In this document: in pieces, positions 31,262 to 39,226 of the stretch
How positions within the stretch are numbered: the first letter of the stretch is position 1
Layout: every line of letters begins with the position of its first letter
Assembly (NCBI RefSeq): GCF_900105335.1
Contig: NZ_LT629770.1
Span: 3,162,001-3,226,000 of the forward strand
Reading direction: 5' to 3'
DNA length: 64,000 nt
DNA from: Microbacterium paraoxydans
GTDB taxonomy: Bacteria; Actinomycetota; Actinomycetes; Actinomycetales; Microbacteriaceae
Translations under genes and position numbers: made by a program
The notes under the pieces: generated by a model
Databases searched by the model: none
The model's input: only the letters and a program-made list of their open reading frames with translations
Told to the model about the DNA's origin: nothing

Positions 31262-31435
31262 ATGGCAGCGATGAAGCCGAGGACCGGAGACGGACCCATG
31301 GAGGCCGTGAAAGAGGGACGACTCATCATCGTGCGTGTTCCGCTCGAAGGAGGAGGCCGCCTGGTCGTCTCCGTGAACGACGCCGAGGCCAAGGAGCTTC
31401 ACGACGTGCTCGGTGCCGTCGTGGCCCCGGCCTGA
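31262..31435 (+). CDS. Small DUF3117 protein
   Basis: A 57-residue acidic/basic cytoplasmic protein conserved across actinobacteria with unknown function. The sequence begins MAAMKPRTGDGPMEAVKEGR and contains VPLEGGGRLVVSV, the family core. ATG at 31262 follows a strong GGAGGAAAGGGA; an in-frame GTG 81 nt upstream has no site. Transcribed alone, with its own promoter region and a perfect terminator after it. Its short length and strong signals point to high expression. Confidence 0.9.
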   Translation: MAAMKPRTGDGPMEAVKEGRLIIVRVPLEGGGRLVVSVNDAEAKELHDVLGAVVAPA

Positions 31436-31464
31436 TCGAACCCGGTCCGCTGAAGCGCGACCGC

Positions 31465-31497
31465 AGAGGGCGAGGGATCGCGGATCCCTCGCCCTCT
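31465..31497. terminator. Bidirectional terminator between DUF3117 and the methyltransferase gene
   Basis: AGAGGGCGAGGGATC (31465-31479) pairs with GATCCCTCGCCCTCT (31483-31497): a 15-bp perfect stem with a 3-nt loop, followed by TGT. It stands between two convergent stop codons. Confidence 0.9.
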
Positions 31498-31516
31498 TGT
31501 CGTGTGGGGGTCCCGC

Positions 31517-32155
31517 TCAGGCGCGGTCGTCGAGGCGGATCAGCTGCAGCAGGCCCTCGCCCGCGGGCGAGACCGTGGCCAGCACCGCCGACGATTCCTG
31601 CGTCTCCTGGACGAGCGATCGATAGGCGGAGGTGATGTCGTCGCGCTGGACCGGGTCGGCCACGCGGCCCCCGGCGAGGATGCGGGGCACGAGCACCAGG
31701 CCACCGGTACGAGCGAGACGGAGTCCGTGCGAGACGTACTCGATGACGTTCTCGGGGTCGGCGTCGACGAGGACGATGTCGTACGACGCCTCGTTCATGC
31801 GGGGGAGCACGTCGATCGCGCGTCCGGCGATGAACCGCGCGCGGGTGGCGGGCACCTTCGCGTCCGCGAACGCCTGACGGGCGGCGGCGAGGTGCTCGGG
31901 CTCGTTGTCGATCGAGGTCAGCACCGCGTTCGGGGCCCCGCGCAGCAGCCAGAGTCCGGAGACGCCGGCGCCGGTTCCGATCTCGACGATGGAGCGGGCG
32001 GTGCCCGCGGCGGCGAGCACTGCGATCTGCGAACCGACGACGGCGCTGATGGGGGCCGCCCCGAGCTCCACGGCGTGGGTGCGAGCGCGGGCGATGGTCT
32101 CCGGCTCGACGATGGACTCGCGAAGGAAGCGCGCGTTGGCGTCGTGCTCGCTCAT
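31517..32155 (-). CDS. O-methyltransferase (class I, SAM-dependent)
   Basis: 212-residue methyltransferase of the catechol/caffeoyl-CoA-like O-methyltransferase family. The SAM-binding motif is VEIGTGAGVSGLWLL, the acidic end of strand 2 is SIDNEPEHL, and the metal/catalytic aspartate region is DIVLVDADPENVIEYV. ATG at 32155 follows GAGAGGCAGG; TACCCT at 32192-32197 could be its -10, giving a 30-nt leader. Divergent from tatB. In mycobacteria the corresponding gene (Rv1220c, from memory) sits beside sigE; that module is absent here. Substrate unknown. Confidence 0.9.
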   Translation of the reverse strand: MSEHDANARFLRESIVEPETIARARTHAVELGAAPISAVVGSQIAVLAAAGTARSIVEIGTGAGVSGLWLLRGAPNAVLTSIDNEPEHLAAARQAFADAKVPATRARFIAGRAIDVLPRMNEASYDIVLVDADPENVIEYVSHGLRLARTGGLVLVPRILAGGRVADPVQRDDITSAYRSLVQETQESSAVLATVSPAGEGLLQLIRLDDRA

Positions 32156-32233
32156 GACCTGCCTCTCCCTGCGTGCATGGCTGATGTGTCCAGGGTATTC
32201 GCTCACTGCGCGCAGAGCCCGCAGGCGCGGCGG

Positions 32234-32239
32234 TAGCCT
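32234..32239 (+). promoter_or_regulatory. Leaderless -10 element for tatB
   Basis: TAGCCT ends 6 nt before the tatB ATG at 32246. Confidence 0.55.
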
Positions 32240-32245
32240 GGTCAC

Positions 32246-32620
32246 ATGACGTTCGGCCTGACCTTCGAGAAGCTGCTGCTCATCGGCCTGATCGCAGTGC
32301 TGATCATCGGCCCCGAGCGTCTGCCGCGTGCCGCGGAGGCCTTCGCGAGCATCGTGCGCAAGGCCGGCGAGTACATCCGCGACACGAAGTCCCGCGTCCG
32401 CGAGGAGATGGGTCCGGAACTCGACGACGTGGACTGGCGCAAGCTGGACCCGCGGCAGTACGACCCCCGGCGCATCATCCGCGACGCGCTCCTGGAGGAG
32501 CCGGAGCCCGCGACCCCCGCGCAGGCGACGGCGACGATCGCGGAGCCGGTGGCCCCGCGCACCGCGCCGCCGACCTTCAGCGCCGAGAACCGCCCGCCGT
32601 TCGACACCGAGGCGACCTGA
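32246..32620 (+). CDS. tatB: Sec-independent translocase subunit TatB
   Basis: Membrane component of the twin-arginine exporter, which moves folded proteins across the membrane. 124 residues: one N-terminal helix (about 7-22), the hinge motif IIGPERLP, an amphipathic helix (about 25-58) and a Pro/Ala-rich disordered tail. The length and the RLPRAAE start of the amphipathic helix favour TatB over TatA. ATG with TAGCCT 6 nt upstream, likely leaderless. tatA and tatC are not in the window, as is common for actinobacterial tatB. Confidence 0.9.
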   Translation: MTFGLTFEKLLLIGLIAVLIIGPERLPRAAEAFASIVRKAGEYIRDTKSRVREEMGPELDDVDWRKLDPRQYDPRRIIRDALLEEPEPATPAQATATIAEPVAPRTAPPTFSAENRPPFDTEAT

Positions 32621-32629
32621 GTCGTCGGT

Positions 32630-33124
32630 TCAGGAGATCCGGGTCCGCAGCATCGTCAGCTCCTCGTCGCTGAACAGCGAGCGCGGGATCGCGGTGGCGA
32701 CCGAGGCATCGCGCACCTTGAAGATCACGGCGTCCCTGCCGACACGGAGGCTCTGGAACGTGCGGTACGGGATCTCGGAGCGGCGGCGATCGCTTCCCAG
32801 CTGCAGCCTGTCCTCGTCCAGCGCGACCCAGACCACGCTCTCGACCGGCATCGCGGCACGGACGGCCTTGCGGGCGCTCGAGGTGGTCAGGATCACCGCG
32901 TAGGCACCCAGTGCCACCGTCACGGCGGGCAGCCAGGCGACGATCGTGCTGACCTCCGCTCCGCGGGAGAGGAGGTCGTTGAGCGTGAAGACGGAGAGGA
33001 CCAGTCCGGCTGCCAGTGCGACCCACATCACGATCGCGACGGGCCTGGTCAGGGAGTAGACGGTGGCGTCACGCGCCATCCGCCGCAGCAGGCTCTCATC
33101 CACGGTCACAGATCGGTGCGGCAT
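32630..33124 (-). CDS. YcxB-like/PH-fold membrane protein, function unknown
   Basis: A 164-residue protein with two membrane helices (about 28-48 and 65-82) in its first half and a PH/YcxB-like soluble half: SVVWVALDEDRLQLGSDRRRSE followed by IPYRTFQSLRVGRDAVIF. No catalytic residues are recognisable. ATG at 33124 is preceded by GGAGGA at good spacing. It follows mrp by 22 nt on the same strand and so is the last gene of the MgtE-like/DUF1003/mrp operon. The convergent tatB stop is 9 nt away. Confidence 0.75.
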   Translation of the reverse strand: MPHRSVTVDESLLRRMARDATVYSLTRPVAIVMWVALAAGLVLSVFTLNDLLSRGAEVSTIVAWLPAVTVALGAYAVILTTSSARKAVRAAMPVESVVWVALDEDRLQLGSDRRRSEIPYRTFQSLRVGRDAVIFKVRDASVATAIPRSLFSDEELTMLRTRIS

Positions 33125-33146
33125 CCGTCCATCCTCCCCTTCGGCC

Positions 33147-34268
33147 TCAGGCGATCGACATCGGCAGCGAGCGTCCGGCGAGGCCACGGCCCCGTCGGGC
33201 GAGGCCGGCGGCCATCGTGCGGATCGCCTGGGCGGCGGCGTCGTCGGGCGCGGAGGTGACGACCGGGACGCCCACGTCCCCGCCTTGACGGAGCGCCGGG
33301 CTGAGCGGGATGGAGGCGAGCAGGGGGACCGGCGCGTCGGGCTCGGACAGGGCCTCCGCGACCGCCGCTCCGCCACCCGCGCCGAACAGGTCGATGACCG
33401 TGCCGTCGGGGAGGGAGTACGCGGACATGTTCTCGATCACGCCGATCACGCGCTGACCGGTCTGACGGGCGACGAGTCCGCTGCGGATGGCCACGTCGGA
33501 GGCCGCCGCTTGGGGAGTGGTGACCACGAGCACTTCGGCGTGGGGGAGGAGCTGCCCGATCGAGATCGCGATGTCACCGGTGCCCGGTGGCATGTCGATG
33601 AGCAGGACGTCGAGGTCGCCGAAGAAGACGTCGGTGAGGAACTGCGAGACCGTGCGGTGCAGCATCGGTCCGCGCCAGGCCACGACGGACTCCCCGTCGC
33701 GCAGGAACATCCCGATCGAGATGGTCTTCACCCCGTGTGCCACCGGCGGCAGCATCAGGTCGTCGATGCGCGTCGGCTGCGTGCCGGCGGGGATACCCAG
33801 CAGCCCGGGGATCGAGAAGCCGTGCACGTCCGCATCCACCAGGCCGACGGCGAGGCCCCGGTCGGCGAGAGCGACCGCGAGGTTCGCGGTGACCGTCGAC
33901 TTGCCGACGCCGCCCTTGCCGCTGGAGACGAGGATCACGCGGGTGAGGGAGTCGGGGCCGAAGGGCATGTGCCGGGCGGGGCGTCCCGCCCGGAGCCGTT
34001 CGGTGAGGGCCTTGCGCTCGGCCGGGGTCATCACGCCCACCTCGACCTCGACGTCCGTGACCCCGGGGACCGCGGCCGCGGCACCGCGCACGTCGCGCTC
34101 GATGCGGTCGGCGGCGGGGCACCCGACGATCGTCAGCACGATGCCCACATGCGCGACCCCGTCCTCGACCGAGATGTCGCGCACCATGTCGAGGTCGCCG
34201 ATCGGCTGCCGCAGCTCCGGATCGGTCACCGCCGCCACCGCGGCCCTGACGCTCTCGGCCGCGGTCAT
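33147..34268 (-). CDS. mrp: Mrp/ApbC-type P-loop ATPase (iron-sulfur carrier family)
   Basis: 373-residue protein with an N-terminal MIP18/DUF59 domain (1-80) and a ParA/MinD-like ATPase domain. The deviant Walker A is SSGKGGVGKST (115-125), with DADVHGFSIP and DMPPGTGD as switch regions. Family members load iron-sulfur clusters onto apoproteins. The C-terminal CxxC that binds the cluster in many homologues is missing: after IENMSAYS the sequence reads LPDGTVIDLFG. ATG at 34268 overlaps the DUF1003 stop (ATGA on this strand). Confidence 0.93.
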   Translation of the reverse strand: MTAAESVRAAVAAVTDPELRQPIGDLDMVRDISVEDGVAHVGIVLTIVGCPAADRIERDVRGAAAAVPGVTDVEVEVGVMTPAERKALTERLRAGRPARHMPFGPDSLTRVILVSSGKGGVGKSTVTANLAVALADRGLAVGLVDADVHGFSIPGLLGIPAGTQPTRIDDLMLPPVAHGVKTISIGMFLRDGESVVAWRGPMLHRTVSQFLTDVFFGDLDVLLIDMPPGTGDIAISIGQLLPHAEVLVVTTPQAAASDVAIRSGLVARQTGQRVIGVIENMSAYSLPDGTVIDLFGAGGGAAVAEALSEPDAPVPLLASIPLSPALRQGGDVGVPVVTSAPDDAAAQAIRTMAAGLARRGRGLAGRSLPMSIA

Positions 34269-34786
34269 GAGACGGTGCCGCCCGCGGGCTTCTCCTCGGC
34301 GTCGCCCAGCTCGGCCAGCAGGGCACGGAGCTCCTGCCGCAGCACGTCGCGGGTGACCACCTGCGCGTTGCGCTCCTCCAGCGACATCCGCAGCGCGACG
34401 ATCTCGCGGGCGAGGTACTCGGTGTCGGCGAGGTTGCGCTCGGCGCGCTGCCGGTCCTGCTCGATCTGCACGCGGTCGCGGTCGTCCTGGCGGTTCTGCG
34501 CGAGGAGGATCAGCGGCGCGGCGTATGAGGCCTGCAGCGACAGCATGAGGGTGAGCGCGGTGAAGCCCAGCGCGGCGTCGTCGAAGCGCACCTCGCGGGG
34601 CATCAGCGTGTTCCAGCCGATCCAGAGGATGCAGAAGAGGCTGAGGATGACGAGGAACGCCGGGGTGCCCATGGCGCGGGCGACCCACTCCGTGAAGCGA
34701 CCGAAGCGGTCGCGCGAGGTCGACCGGGGGCGGGTGCTCGTCCGTCCTGGCGCGTCGAGGCGGGCGGCCCGCTCCTTGCGCGCCAT
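34265..34786 (-). CDS. DUF1003 membrane protein
   Basis: A 173-residue protein with two central helices (about 45-62 and 78-98) and the DUF1003 signatures IGWNTL and DDAALGFTALTLMLSLQASYAAPLIL (shown in part), followed by a long coiled coil (about 105-165, NRQDDRDRVQIEQDRQRAE). Function unknown. It overlaps the upstream MgtE-like gene by one base and mrp by four. In mycobacteria a similar gene trio (CBS/MgtE-like, DUF1003, mrp) is found, so the linkage is old and may be functional. Confidence 0.9.
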   Translation of the reverse strand: MARKERAARLDAPGRTSTRPRSTSRDRFGRFTEWVARAMGTPAFLVILSLFCILWIGWNTLMPREVRFDDAALGFTALTLMLSLQASYAAPLILLAQNRQDDRDRVQIEQDRQRAERNLADTEYLAREIVALRMSLEERNAQVVTRDVLRQELRALLAELGDAEEKPAGGTVS

Positions 34787-36054
34787 CAGCGCGCCTCCGT
34801 CACGGGCGGTGTCACATCGTCGCTGTCGTGGGTGCGCCAGTCGTCCGGCAGCAGGTAGTCGAGCACGTCGTCGATGCTGATCGCGCCGACGAGGCGGTGG
34901 GCTGCGTCGATCACGGGCAGCGAGACGAGGTCGTAGCTGGCGAGCATGCGGGCGACCTCGGCGGCGGAGGCGGTGACGGGCACCGGCTCGAGGCTGTCGT
35001 CGAGGATGGCGCCGAGCCGCTCGTGCGGCGGATAGCGCAGCATCCGCTGGAAGTGCACGAGGCCGAGCAGCCGGCCGGTCGGCGTCTCGAACGGCGGGAG
35101 CGTGACGAAGACGGCCGCGGCGAGAGCCGGATGCAGCTCGTGGCGGCGGATGAGCGCCAGTGCCTCGGCGACCGTGGCGTCAGCGGAGAGGATGATCGGC
35201 TCCGGGGTCATCAGACCGCCCGCCGTGTCGGGACCGTAGCGCAGCAGCATCCGTACGTCCTCGGCTCTCTCCGGCTCCATCCGCTGGAGCAACTGCTCCA
35301 GCTGGGTGGGCGGGAGCTGGGCGAGGAGATCGGCGGCGTCGTCCGGCTCCATCTGATCGAGGATGTCGGCTGCCCGCTCCTCGCCGAGGCGGTCGAGGAT
35401 GTGCACCTGCTCGTCCTCGGGCATCTCCTCGAGGGCGTCGGCGAGGCGGTCGTCGGAGAGCTCCTCCGCGACCTCGATCATCCGCTGCTGGGGGAGGTCG
35501 AGGAGCGTGTTGGCGAGGTCGGCGGCGTGCAGCTCGGAGTAGGAGGCGACGAGCTGCTCGGCGGACTGCGATTCGCCCGGTGCGTGCTCCTCGGTGACCT
35601 CGCTCCAGGCGGCGAACGTCGTCGGGCCCTTGGCGAACGGCGACGCACCGGTCTTCGGCCGGCGCAGGAAGAGCTGGCTGATCGCCCACTCGCCGAGGCG
35701 GTTGGGCTCGATCGCGACGTCCTCGATGACGGCGGTGCCGCTTCCGTCCGTGAGGCTCACGCGTCGGCCGAGCATCTCGGCGAGGACGCGTACCTCGCCG
35801 GCGCGCGGCGAGAAGCGACGGACGTTGATGAGGCCGGTGGTGATGACCTGACCGGACCGGATCGACGTGACCCGGCCGATCGAGAGGAACACGTGGCGGC
35901 GGCCGGGGATCTCCACGACCAGTCCGATCACGCGCGGGGCCGCGGTACTTCGATACACGACGACGACGTCCCGGACCTTGCCGAGCCGGTCGCCGACGGG
36001 ATCGAAGACGGCACACCCTGCCAGGCGCGCGGCGAAAACCCGTTGTGTGCTCAC
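34786..36054 (-). CDS. Soluble MgtE N-domain/CBS protein without the channel domain
   Basis: 422 residues: two PRC-barrel-like stretches at the N-terminus (about 8-125, AVFDPVGDRLGKVRDVVVVY), an MgtE N-terminal helical domain (about 170-280, with repeats such as LDQMEPDDAADLLAQLPP) and a CBS pair (about 285-405, ending LVGAISIDDVLDYLLPDDW). In MgtE Mg2+ channels these domains gate a membrane pore, which is absent here, so it probably acts as a sensor or regulator of another protein. DUF1003 is the obvious candidate partner. GTG start with TACGCT 6 nt upstream. Confidence 0.88.
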   Translation of the reverse strand: MSTQRVFAARLAGCAVFDPVGDRLGKVRDVVVVYRSTAAPRVIGLVVEIPGRRHVFLSIGRVTSIRSGQVITTGLINVRRFSPRAGEVRVLAEMLGRRVSLTDGSGTAVIEDVAIEPNRLGEWAISQLFLRRPKTGASPFAKGPTTFAAWSEVTEEHAPGESQSAEQLVASYSELHAADLANTLLDLPQQRMIEVAEELSDDRLADALEEMPEDEQVHILDRLGEERAADILDQMEPDDAADLLAQLPPTQLEQLLQRMEPERAEDVRMLLRYGPDTAGGLMTPEPIILSADATVAEALALIRRHELHPALAAAVFVTLPPFETPTGRLLGLVHFQRMLRYPPHERLGAILDDSLEPVPVTASAAEVARMLASYDLVSLPVIDAAHRLVGAISIDDVLDYLLPDDWRTHDSDDVTPPVTEAR

Positions 36055-36060
36055 TCGACC

Positions 36061-36066
36061 AGCGTA
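36061..36066 (-). promoter_or_regulatory. Leaderless -10 element for the MgtE-like/DUF1003/mrp operon
   Basis: Minus-strand TACGCT ends 6 nt before the GTG at 36054. Confidence 0.55.
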
Positions 36067-36141
36067 GCCCGCGCCGTGCCGGGACGGCGGTCGCGGCGGT
36101 CGCTCGGCCGGACGCGGGGCACGACGTGGAAGAATAGCCGG

Positions 36142-36834
36142 ATGAGCATGCTGAATCGCCCCGCGAGCGGCACGGACACCGGTGAGATCGTCGCCTCCAT
36201 GCGCGACTACGAGAGCGCGCAGAAGGCGGTGTCGAAACTGATCGCCGGAGAGGTCCCCGCGCGCGACATCGCGATCGTCGGTCAGAGCGTGCGGACGGTC
36301 GAGCGGGTGACCGGACGGCTCGGCTATGCCGCGGCGGCACGGTCGGGAGCGATCAACGGCATCCTCATCGGCCTGTTCCTCTCGGCGATCCTCGTCCTCG
36401 GCAATCCTGAGGTGCCGATCCAGCTGTTCGTCGGCTTCGTCCTCATCGGCGTCGCAGTGGGCATGCTGCTGAGCCTCATCACCTACGCGATCGTGCGTCG
36501 CCGTCGGGACTTCGCGAGCGTGACGCAGTTCGCCGCGGATCACTACGAGGTGACCGTGCAGCCCGGTTCGCTGGCGAAGGCTCGCCAGGTCCTCGGTGCG
36601 CAGCGTGTCGCCCCGGTGCGTCCGCCGGTGAACCTGGACGAGCCGCCGAAGTACGGCGAGCGGATCCCGCCCGGTCCTCCCCAGCCCTCGCCTGAGCCTG
36701 CACCCGAGCCTGAGGCTGATCCTGCCCCGGCGCCTCAGCCTCAGCCTGCACCGGCTCCCGAGCCCGCGCCCGAGCCGGGACTTCCGCCGCGACCCGCCGA
36801 CCCGGAGACCGGCACCCCCGGATCGGTGCGGTGA
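36142..36834 (+). CDS. GSP17M-like membrane protein with Pro/Glu tail
   Basis: 230 residues. The N-terminal part (about 14-55) matches the general stress protein 17M-type fold: IVASMRDYESAQKAVSKLI. Two glycine-rich helices follow (about 68-88 and 95-120). The last third is a low-complexity tail built from PxP, PEP and PAPAPQP units, which may span or contact the cell wall. Two ATGs are possible, 36142 and 36148; TAGCCG at 36135-36140 would fit a leaderless start at 36148. The stop overlaps the hydrolase gene (GTGA). Confidence 0.82.
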   Translation: MSMLNRPASGTDTGEIVASMRDYESAQKAVSKLIAGEVPARDIAIVGQSVRTVERVTGRLGYAAAARSGAINGILIGLFLSAILVLGNPEVPIQLFVGFVLIGVAVGMLLSLITYAIVRRRRDFASVTQFAADHYEVTVQPGSLAKARQVLGAQRVAPVRPPVNLDEPPKYGERIPPGPPQPSPEPAPEPEADPAPAPQPQPAPAPEPAPEPGLPPRPADPETGTPGSVR

Positions 36835-37508
36835 CCGCGGAGCCCACGCCGGTCCGCATCGAGGTCGCACTGCCGACCGGTACGACGACGGTGTCCGCCG
36901 ACTGGACACCGGGCATCCGTGACGACGTCGTCCTGATCGCCCACGGGGCCGGAGCCGGGAAGGACCACCCCTTCCTCGTCGGGTACGACCGCGCACTCGT
37001 GGCGCTCGGGTACGCGACGCTGCGTTTCAGCTTCCCGTACGCCGAGCAGGGACGCCGCATGCCCGGTCCGGCCGCGCACGCCGTCGCGACGTGGGACGCC
37101 GTGGTCGCCGACGCCCGCGTACGAGCGCCACGAGCCGCCGTGTGGGCCACCGGGAAGTCCTATGGCGGGCGCATGGCGTCCCTGGCCGCGGCGGAGGGAC
37201 TCGTCGTGGAGGGCCTCGTCTACCTCGGCTACCCGCTCCATCCGCCCGGCCGCCCGGACAAGCCCCGGGTCGCCCATCTGCCGTCGATCACCGTCCCGCA
37301 ACTCTTCATCGAGGGCACGGCGGACCCGTTCATCCAGCCGATCGCCCAGCTCGACGACGCCGTCGCCGGCTGCCAGGACGCCAGGGTGCACTGGGTCGAG
37401 GGCGGCGGGCACTCCTTCGAGGTCAAGGGGAACCGGCGCCCGCCGGCCGAGGTCGGCGCGGACATCGCGCCCGTGGTCGACGCCTTCGTCGCAGCACGAC
37501 GGGGCTGA
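36831..37508 (+). CDS. Alpha/beta hydrolase (KANL3/Tex30-like, dienelactone-hydrolase superfamily)
   Basis: Cytoplasmic hydrolase of 225 residues. The oxyanion region is IAHGAGAGKDHPF, the nucleophile elbow GKSYGG has Ser110, and Asp165 (GTADPF) and His194 (GGGHSFEVKG) complete the triad. AGAGKDHPF and FPYAEQGRRMP are typical of the KANL3/Tex30-like group, whose bacterial substrates are unknown. GTG start overlaps the previous stop by GTGA, so it is expressed with the GSP17M-like gene. Confidence 0.88.
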   Translation: MTAEPTPVRIEVALPTGTTTVSADWTPGIRDDVVLIAHGAGAGKDHPFLVGYDRALVALGYATLRFSFPYAEQGRRMPGPAAHAVATWDAVVADARVRAPRAAVWATGKSYGGRMASLAAAEGLVVEGLVYLGYPLHPPGRPDKPRVAHLPSITVPQLFIEGTADPFIQPIAQLDDAVAGCQDARVHWVEGGGHSFEVKGNRRPPAEVGADIAPVVDAFVAARRG

Positions 37509-37768
37509 TCCTCCTCCGGATCGGGAGAACCGGGGGAACCGCGTAATGAACGGCCGGCTCCCGCATCTCTTCCGTGGGAGGCGGCCGCAGGTCTTCGGGG
37601 GGAGACGCGGCGCCGGCACGGGCACCATGCCGGGGGCGGCTCCAGGGATCCTCGGGGGAGGGCCCCTGGTCGACCTTCGTCTCCGCAGAGGGGGAACGGG
37701 CCGCCGGTCTGGGGAGAGCGGCGGCCCTCCGTCCTCCCCAGCCTCGGCTCAGCGGCTCCGGTCAGAGC
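37509..37768. other. 260-nt gap with three hairpins between tail-to-tail genes
   Basis: No convincing gene. CGGCCGGCTCCC (37551-37562) nearly pairs with GGGAGGCGGCCG (37575-37586). Further on, CCAGGG and CCCTGG flank a G-rich loop. GGGCCGCCG (37698-37706) pairs perfectly with CGGCGGCCC (37719-37727). Between them are G-runs (GGGGGGAGACG, CGGGGGAGGG). It probably holds terminators for the two convergent genes, but it is longer than needed for that. An ATG frame at 37545 gives an Arg/Pro/Gly-rich product with no support. Confidence 0.5.
37698..37727. terminator. Likely terminator facing aminopeptidase P gene
   Basis: Perfect 9-bp stem GGGCCGCCG/CGGCGGCCC with a 12-nt loop, about 40 nt beyond the aminopeptidase stop (minus strand). 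No U-tract on either side. Confidence 0.5.
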
Positions 37769-39190
37769 TCAGCGCTGCAGACGGGCCATCCAGGCCTCGA
37801 CCTCATCGGCCGTGCGGGGGATGTCCGCGGAGAGGTTGACCGGGCCGTCCTCGGTCATCAGGATGTCGTCCTCGATGCGGACGCCGATGCCGCGCAGCTC
37901 GGCGGGTACCGTGAGGTCGTCGATCTGGAAGTACAGTCCCGGTTCGATCGTGAAGACCATGCCCGGCGTGAGGATGCCGTCGTAGTACATCTCGCGGCGC
38001 GCCTGAGCGCAGTCGTGCACGTCGATGCCGAGGTGATGCGACGTGCCGTGCACCATGTAGCGCCGGTGCTGGCCGCCCGCCTCCGCGTCGAGGGCCTCCT
38101 CGGCGGTGACGGGGAGCAGGCCCCATTCCGCGGTGCGGGCGGCGATCACGGACATGGCCGCCGCGTGGACGTCGCGGAAGCGGACGCCGACCTTGGCCGC
38201 GGCGAGGGCGGCGTCGGCCGCCTCGCGCACCGTCTCGTAGACGCGGCGCTGCACCTCTGTGAACGTCCCGGACACCGGCAGGGTACGGGTGATGTCGGCG
38301 GTGTACAGGCTGTCGGCCTCCACGCCGGCGTCGACGAGGATGAGGTCTCCGGGGATGACGGTGCCGTCGTTGCGCGTCCAGTGCAGGTAGCAGGCGTGCG
38401 GCCCGGACGCGGCGATCGTGTCGTATCCCTCGCCGTTGCCGTCCTCGCGGGCGCGCCGGTGGAAGACTCCCTCGACGACGCGCTCGCCCCGGGCGTGCGC
38501 GACGGCGGCCGGGAGCTCGCGGATGATGTCGTCGAAGCCCCGTGCGGTGATCTCCACGGCCCGCCGCATCTCGGCGATCTCGAAGTCGTCCTTGATGAGT
38601 CGCAGCTCCGAGACGAAACGGGTGAGGGACTCATCCTCCTCGAGGACGAGCTCGCCGTCGACCGGGGCGAACTCGTGCAGGTGGGCCGTGGCCACCTGCA
38701 GGTCGGCGGCGACGCCGGCCAGCGACGGACGCGGACCGATCCAGAACTCGCCCACGGTGGCGTCGGCATAGAACTCCGTCGTCGTGCGGTCGGCGCGCTC
38801 GCGGAAGTACAGCGTGACGTCGTGCCCGTCGTGCGTCGGCTCGAAGACGAGCACCGAGTCGGGCTCCGCGTCGGACCCCCAGCCGGTGAGGTGCGCGAAG
38901 GCGGAGTGCGCGCGGAAGACGTAGTCGGTGTCGTTGCTGCGCTGCTTGAGCGAGCCGGCGGGGATCACGAGCCGCTTGCCGGGGAAAGCGGCCGAGACGG
39001 CGGCCCGGCGGCGCTCGGCGTACGCGGCCTGGGCGCGCGGCGCGGGCAGGGTATCCGGACGCTCGGCCCACCCGGTGGAGATGGTGTCGAGGAACCCCTG
39101 CGGGAACGGCTGCTTGCGGTTGGTCGAGCTGTTCTCGACGGGGGCTTCGACGGTCTCGTCAGCGATCGTGTCGTTTTCTCCGGTGCTCAT
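37769..39190 (-). CDS. Xaa-Pro aminopeptidase (aminopeptidase P, M24B)
   Basis: Cytoplasmic metallopeptidase of 473 residues that removes N-terminal residues preceding proline. N-terminal creatinase-like domain (about 45-200) with YFRERADRTTTEF, then the pita-bread catalytic domain. Di-metal ligands are visible in order: the two Asp in VDAGVEADSLYTADITR, His in VHGTSHHLGIDVHD, Glu in IEPGLYF and Glu in GVRIEDDIL. An N-terminal extension of about 40 polar residues precedes the domain. ATG at 39190; GAGACT lies 6 nt upstream, a near match to the leaderless -10 pattern. Confidence 0.94.
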   Translation of the reverse strand: MSTGENDTIADETVEAPVENSSTNRKQPFPQGFLDTISTGWAERPDTLPAPRAQAAYAERRRAAVSAAFPGKRLVIPAGSLKQRSNDTDYVFRAHSAFAHLTGWGSDAEPDSVLVFEPTHDGHDVTLYFRERADRTTTEFYADATVGEFWIGPRPSLAGVAADLQVATAHLHEFAPVDGELVLEEDESLTRFVSELRLIKDDFEIAEMRRAVEITARGFDDIIRELPAAVAHARGERVVEGVFHRRAREDGNGEGYDTIAASGPHACYLHWTRNDGTVIPGDLILVDAGVEADSLYTADITRTLPVSGTFTEVQRRVYETVREAADAALAAAKVGVRFRDVHAAAMSVIAARTAEWGLLPVTAEEALDAEAGGQHRRYMVHGTSHHLGIDVHDCAQARREMYYDGILTPGMVFTIEPGLYFQIDDLTVPAELRGIGVRIEDDILMTEDGPVNLSADIPRTADEVEAWMARLQR

Positions 39191-39196
39191 CCGTCC

Positions 39197-39202
39197 AGTC
39201 TC
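39197..39202 (-). promoter_or_regulatory. Possible leaderless -10 for aminopeptidase P gene
   Basis: Minus-strand GAGACT ends 6 nt before the ATG; it differs from TAGACT (used by fdxA) at the first base only. Confidence 0.4.
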
Positions 39203-39226
39203 TCACCTGGACGCGCCAGGCGCGGA

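Noticed and set aside
37545..37839. Possible small gene starting at ATG 37545
   Set aside because: The product is Arg/Pro/Gly-rich, has no good ribosome binding site and runs into the aminopeptidase gene on the other strand.
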